A stretch of 35,904 nt of DNA, taken from contig UQSG01000027.1 of assembly GCA_900543695.1 (NCBI GenBank), positions 1-35,904 of the forward strand. Reading direction: 5' to 3'. Below the pieces are notes generated by a model, which saw nothing but the letters and a program-made list of their open reading frames with translations, had not been told where the DNA came from and did not search any database. Below are positions 33,488-35,904 of the stretch, in pieces; position 1 is the first letter of the stretch, and every line of letters starts with the position of its first letter. The stretch comes from an uncultured Clostridium sp. (GTDB lineage: Bacteria > Bacillota > Clostridia > UBA1212 > UBA1255). A program made the position numbers and the translations under genes.

Positions 33488-34130
33488 ATGACATATGAAG
33501 AAGAAATCAGGTACAGGGAAGAACTGTTTATAAAGATACGCAATAAAATCAAGCTTACACCGGAGGAACGGCTATGGATGGAAACGCATCCGGTATATAA
33601 CAGTAGCTTGGGATATCCGTTTCTTAAGATTGCAATTGAAACGCTTGCAGCGAACAAATGGTATACACTCAAGGTAAAGCTGGAATCGATCGCATATGAG
33701 GAGAAAATTGCGCCGATAATTTATGTTCCTGCCAGTAAGGGAAAGGTTCTTACTGGATTTTACAGTGTTCGACTTCTACGGCAAAGAGAGCCGGGGAAAA
33801 CCGATACAGATGCTGGAATGCGAACTGGCGCAGCAGGAAGAGATGAAAGTAAAATATCTGTCTGAATTAGGACTTTTATCTGTACATTACAGCTGCAGAT
33901 ATTATGTGGAATGGGAAAAGCGGTATAGGATTGCGTCATCAATGGGTGCAAACATAAGTTTTGCAATGGTCCGAGAACCTGTTAATGATCAAACGGTACG
34001 ATACCGCTGCAAATTGATAGAGAATCATGTGAACTCCGGACGCCTGTCAGCGCCCGGGATAAAAAGAGGTGTCCTCAATCGCTGTGAGAGGTCATGGATT
34101 TGTAATGCATCTGCAACAAATTCCGGTTAA
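33488..34130 (+). pseudogene. Frameshifted gene of unknown family
   Basis: GAAGGAGG lies 8 nt before the ATG at 33488. Frame 1 runs to 33865, but its sense ends near 33755, at 'KGKVLT'. From about 33757 the second frame (to 34130) continues sensibly: 'LDFTVFDFYGKESRGKPIQML'. Removing one G at 33755-33756 (CTGGAT) restores one open frame of about 213 codons with the junction '...GKVLTDFTVFDFYGKES'. I do not recognise the family. N-terminus 'MTYEEEIRYREELF...LTPEERLW' is charged and helical. Being downstream of a toxin cassette it could be a displaced immunity or accessory gene. Alternatives: sequencing error or programmed shift. Confidence 0.5.
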
Positions 34131-34220
34131 ATCCTCGTATTTCCGTCATTTTCGGTTACCCAAACGTTAATCGGATACAACAATATACGATCCAGACGCC
34201 GCAAGGCGCTGCATGGTCTC

Positions 34221-34249
34221 TCAGGAAAGATGTTCTGGAGGGTTTTTTT
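34221..34249 (+). terminator. Candidate terminator upstream of the AlbA_2 gene
   Basis: TCAGGA (34221-34226) pairs with TTCTGG (34233-34238; two G-U pairs), 6-nt loop, then AGGG and seven T (34243-34249). It would end transcription of the frameshifted gene. The rest of 34131-34353 holds no gene I can support; no clear promoter for the next gene is visible. Confidence 0.5.
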
Positions 34250-34353
34250 GATTTTGGTATCTTTCTGAAGAGAGGTGTGATACTATAAAAGAAATCGATA
34301 AAACAGACTGGAGATATTTTACTTTTGCTTAATTTTATTGTGGGGCGGATCAT

Positions 34354-35808
34354 ATGAATGAACTTAAATCCATTGTAAAAAAACTTATTACTCATAAACA
34401 TGAGGAGGAATGGTTTGAATTTAAAGAAAACTGGTTTGAGTCTCATGCGCTGGGCGAATATATTTCAGCTATGTCTAATGCGGCGGCAATGGTGGGCGTG
34501 GAATATGCGTACTTTGTATGGGGAGTAGAGAATAGTACTCACATAATAAAGGGAACAACTTTTGACATCCATCAAGATGTTAAAAACGAGCCGCTCAAAC
34601 ACTATCTGGCGCGGATGATCAAACCGGATATAAGCTTTGATTTCCATGAAATGGAACTGGAAGGCAAACGAATTGTCGTACTTGTGATACCCGCTGCAAA
34701 AATGGTGCCTACCGCATTTGATCGTGTGAGATATCTTCGGATTGGATCCAGTAAAGTGAATTTGATGGAATATCCGGACAGGGAAGCTAAGCTATTTGAT
34801 GTTCTTAAAAATGGTTTTCCGACAATTGAAAATACTGAATCGGAATTTCAGGACCTGACCTTTAATAAATTGTTTGTTTACTATGAGGCAAAAGGCATTA
34901 CTCTGAATAAGCGTACATTTAAAAAGAATCTCGGGCTCTTAACGAAAAATGGGAAATATAATCTGATGGCACAGTTGCTTTCTGACAATAGCCATATTCC
35001 GGTTCGTTTTTCCCTGTTCTCGGGAGAGTCAAAATCAACAACAATGTATTCTGTCAGGGAGTTTGGGAATACTTGTCTGTTGTATTCTTTAGATGATGTG
35101 CTTCGTTATGGGGAAGTATTGAATATTCCACAGGCAGATGAAAGAAATCGTATTGTAGAACGTAAGGAAGTGCCGCTGTTCCATGCTGAGGCGTATAGAG
35201 AGGCGGTAATCAATGCATTTGTGCATAATTTATGGATAGATGGTAATGCACCGATGTTTACGGGATTTCGGGACAGAATTGAAATATTGTCACGGGGGCA
35301 CCTGCCGCCGAAGCAGACAGTTGAAGGCTTTTTTGCCGGGGAATCAGTTCCGGTCAACCAGAAACTGTCGGATATTTTTCTTCAGCTTCATATAAGTGAA
35401 CGTTCTGGGCGTGGTGTACCTAAAATTACGGAACTTTATGGTGAAGACTGTATTGAACTTAGAGAGAATAGTATTGTGGTGACGATTCCTTTTGAACGGT
35501 TAGAGACAAAGGTATATGCACCAGTTGGTGATGAAAATGTACCAGTTCAGGAAGAAAATGCACCAGTCGGTGATGAAAATGTACCAGTTGAGAATGAAAA
35601 TGTGCCAGATAAAAAGGACAAGTTAGCCATGATCTTGGGATTTTGTTATGAGGCTAAATCAGTATTAGAAATAGCTGATTATCTTGGATACAAAGATAAG
35701 AGGAGCATAAGAAAATATTTAAATGTACTACTATCACAGGGGCGGATTTCTATGACGATCCCGGACAAGCCAAACAGTAGTAAACAGAAGTATATTACAA
35801 TAAAATAG
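34354..35808 (+). CDS. AlbA_2 (Schlafen-like) / HATPase-type transcriptional regulator
   Basis: 484 residues. GGGGCGGA precedes the ATG weakly. Residues ~10-140 form an AlbA_2 domain ('EEEWFEFKENWFESHALGEYISAMSNAA', 'FVWGVEN', 'RYLRIGSSKVNL'). Residues ~280-370 match the HATPase_c_4 segment usual in this family ('EAYREAVINAFVHN', 'DRIEILSRGHLP', 'SERSGRGVPKI'). A linker of four heptad repeats (389-416) follows, then a winged-helix C-terminus ('VLEIADYLGYKDKRSIRKYLNVLLSQGRI'). Such proteins are found near mobile and defence loci as putative DNA-binding ATPases. Low GC, consistent with acquired DNA. No partner gene is visible. Confidence 0.85.
   Translation: MNELKSIVKKLITHKHEEEWFEFKENWFESHALGEYISAMSNAAAMVGVEYAYFVWGVENSTHIIKGTTFDIHQDVKNEPLKHYLARMIKPDISFDFHEMELEGKRIVVLVIPAAKMVPTAFDRVRYLRIGSSKVNLMEYPDREAKLFDVLKNGFPTIENTESEFQDLTFNKLFVYYEAKGITLNKRTFKKNLGLLTKNGKYNLMAQLLSDNSHIPVRFSLFSGESKSTTMYSVREFGNTCLLYSLDDVLRYGEVLNIPQADERNRIVERKEVPLFHAEAYREAVINAFVHNLWIDGNAPMFTGFRDRIEILSRGHLPPKQTVEGFFAGESVPVNQKLSDIFLQLHISERSGRGVPKITELYGEDCIELRENSIVVTIPFERLETKVYAPVGDENVPVQEENAPVGDENVPVENENVPDKKDKLAMILGFCYEAKSVLEIADYLGYKDKRSIRKYLNVLLSQGRISMTIPDKPNSSKQKYITIK
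35518..35601 (+). repeat. Four 21-bp repeats inside the AlbA_2 gene
   Basis: In-frame heptad units APVGDEN, VPVQEEN, APVGDEN, VPVENEN (residues 389-416), each 21 bp. Units one and three differ by a single base (gtt/gtc), showing recent duplication. Confidence 0.9.
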
Positions 35809-35904
35809 CAAGTAATGAAGTGTTTGAGGAAAATAAGAGAGGTGGACTGGGGGGTGCGGACATTTTCTTGGACTGGTTATGCAACCATCCCAAGGCTCTG
35901 TCGG
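35809..35904. other. Unassigned right end
   Basis: The 96 nt after the last stop hold no gene. The stretch from ~35844, with a G run and 'GGACTGG' occurring twice nearby, has the look of an insertion-sequence end, but no terminal inverted repeat or transposase frame can be shown before the edge. Confidence 0.2.

Noticed and set aside
34284..34332. Short frame ending 'KEIDKTDWRYFTFA' before the AlbA_2 gene
   Set aside because: It has no start codon in frame; possibly a gene remnant but not supportable.

Overview
The window reads as a piece of a clostridial (Firmicutes/Bacillota) chromosome. Evidence: strong AGGAGG-type ribosome sites, SigA-type promoters with 17-18 nt spacers, lipoprotein signal peptides, the Bacillus/Clostridium gene order mltG-trmR-U32 peptidase, QueH instead of QueG, and a WapA-like secreted RHS protein. 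The core has moderately high GC with G/C-rich codons. The last ~3.7 kb (from about 32160) is clearly more A/T-rich and looks acquired. I see no rRNA, tRNA or CRISPR array.

Layout. (1) 1-2583, minus strand: a secreted M23 peptidase (runs off the left edge) behind a lipoprotein gene, probably one transcript. (2) 2660-5502, plus: a strong promoter driving a zinc-ribbon/transmembrane/leucine-rich-repeat protein, a helix-turn-helix-like protein and a compact Ser/Thr kinase, the last two overlapping by ATGA. (3) 5666-11281, plus: a CBM6-like lipoprotein and two related GH99/WbsX-like barrel proteins with C-terminal CBM9-like domains, one without a signal peptide and one membrane-anchored. (4) 11306-25898, conserved housekeeping block: tgt-yajC, typA, mltG-trmR-trhP, ruvB and ruvA (minus) divergent from ruvC-queH-lepB-rdgB-DUF362-trmL, then rsmI-trmN and a ferredoxin (minus). 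An unusual share of these genes modifies tRNA, mostly wobble position 34: Tgt and QueH for queuosine, TrhP and TrmR for mo5U34, TrmL for Nm34.

(5) 26042-33174: a 2240-residue secreted RHS/YD-repeat polymorphic toxin with DNRLRE, jelly-roll and ricin-like modules. It ends in an HNH/Endo VII-type nuclease tail whose base composition differs from the rest of the gene. A small helical, DUF2019-like immunity gene follows with an ATGA overlap.

(6) 33175-35904, accessory tail: a noncoding stretch that folds on paper into a compact RNA with two pseudoknots (33190-33397), a frameshifted gene of unknown family directly below it, an AlbA_2/Schlafen-type regulator with heptad repeats, and an unassigned right end. 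The best candidates for something undescribed are the pseudoknotted RNA beside the toxin cassette, the LRR/HTH/kinase operon, and the paired barrel-CBM proteins.
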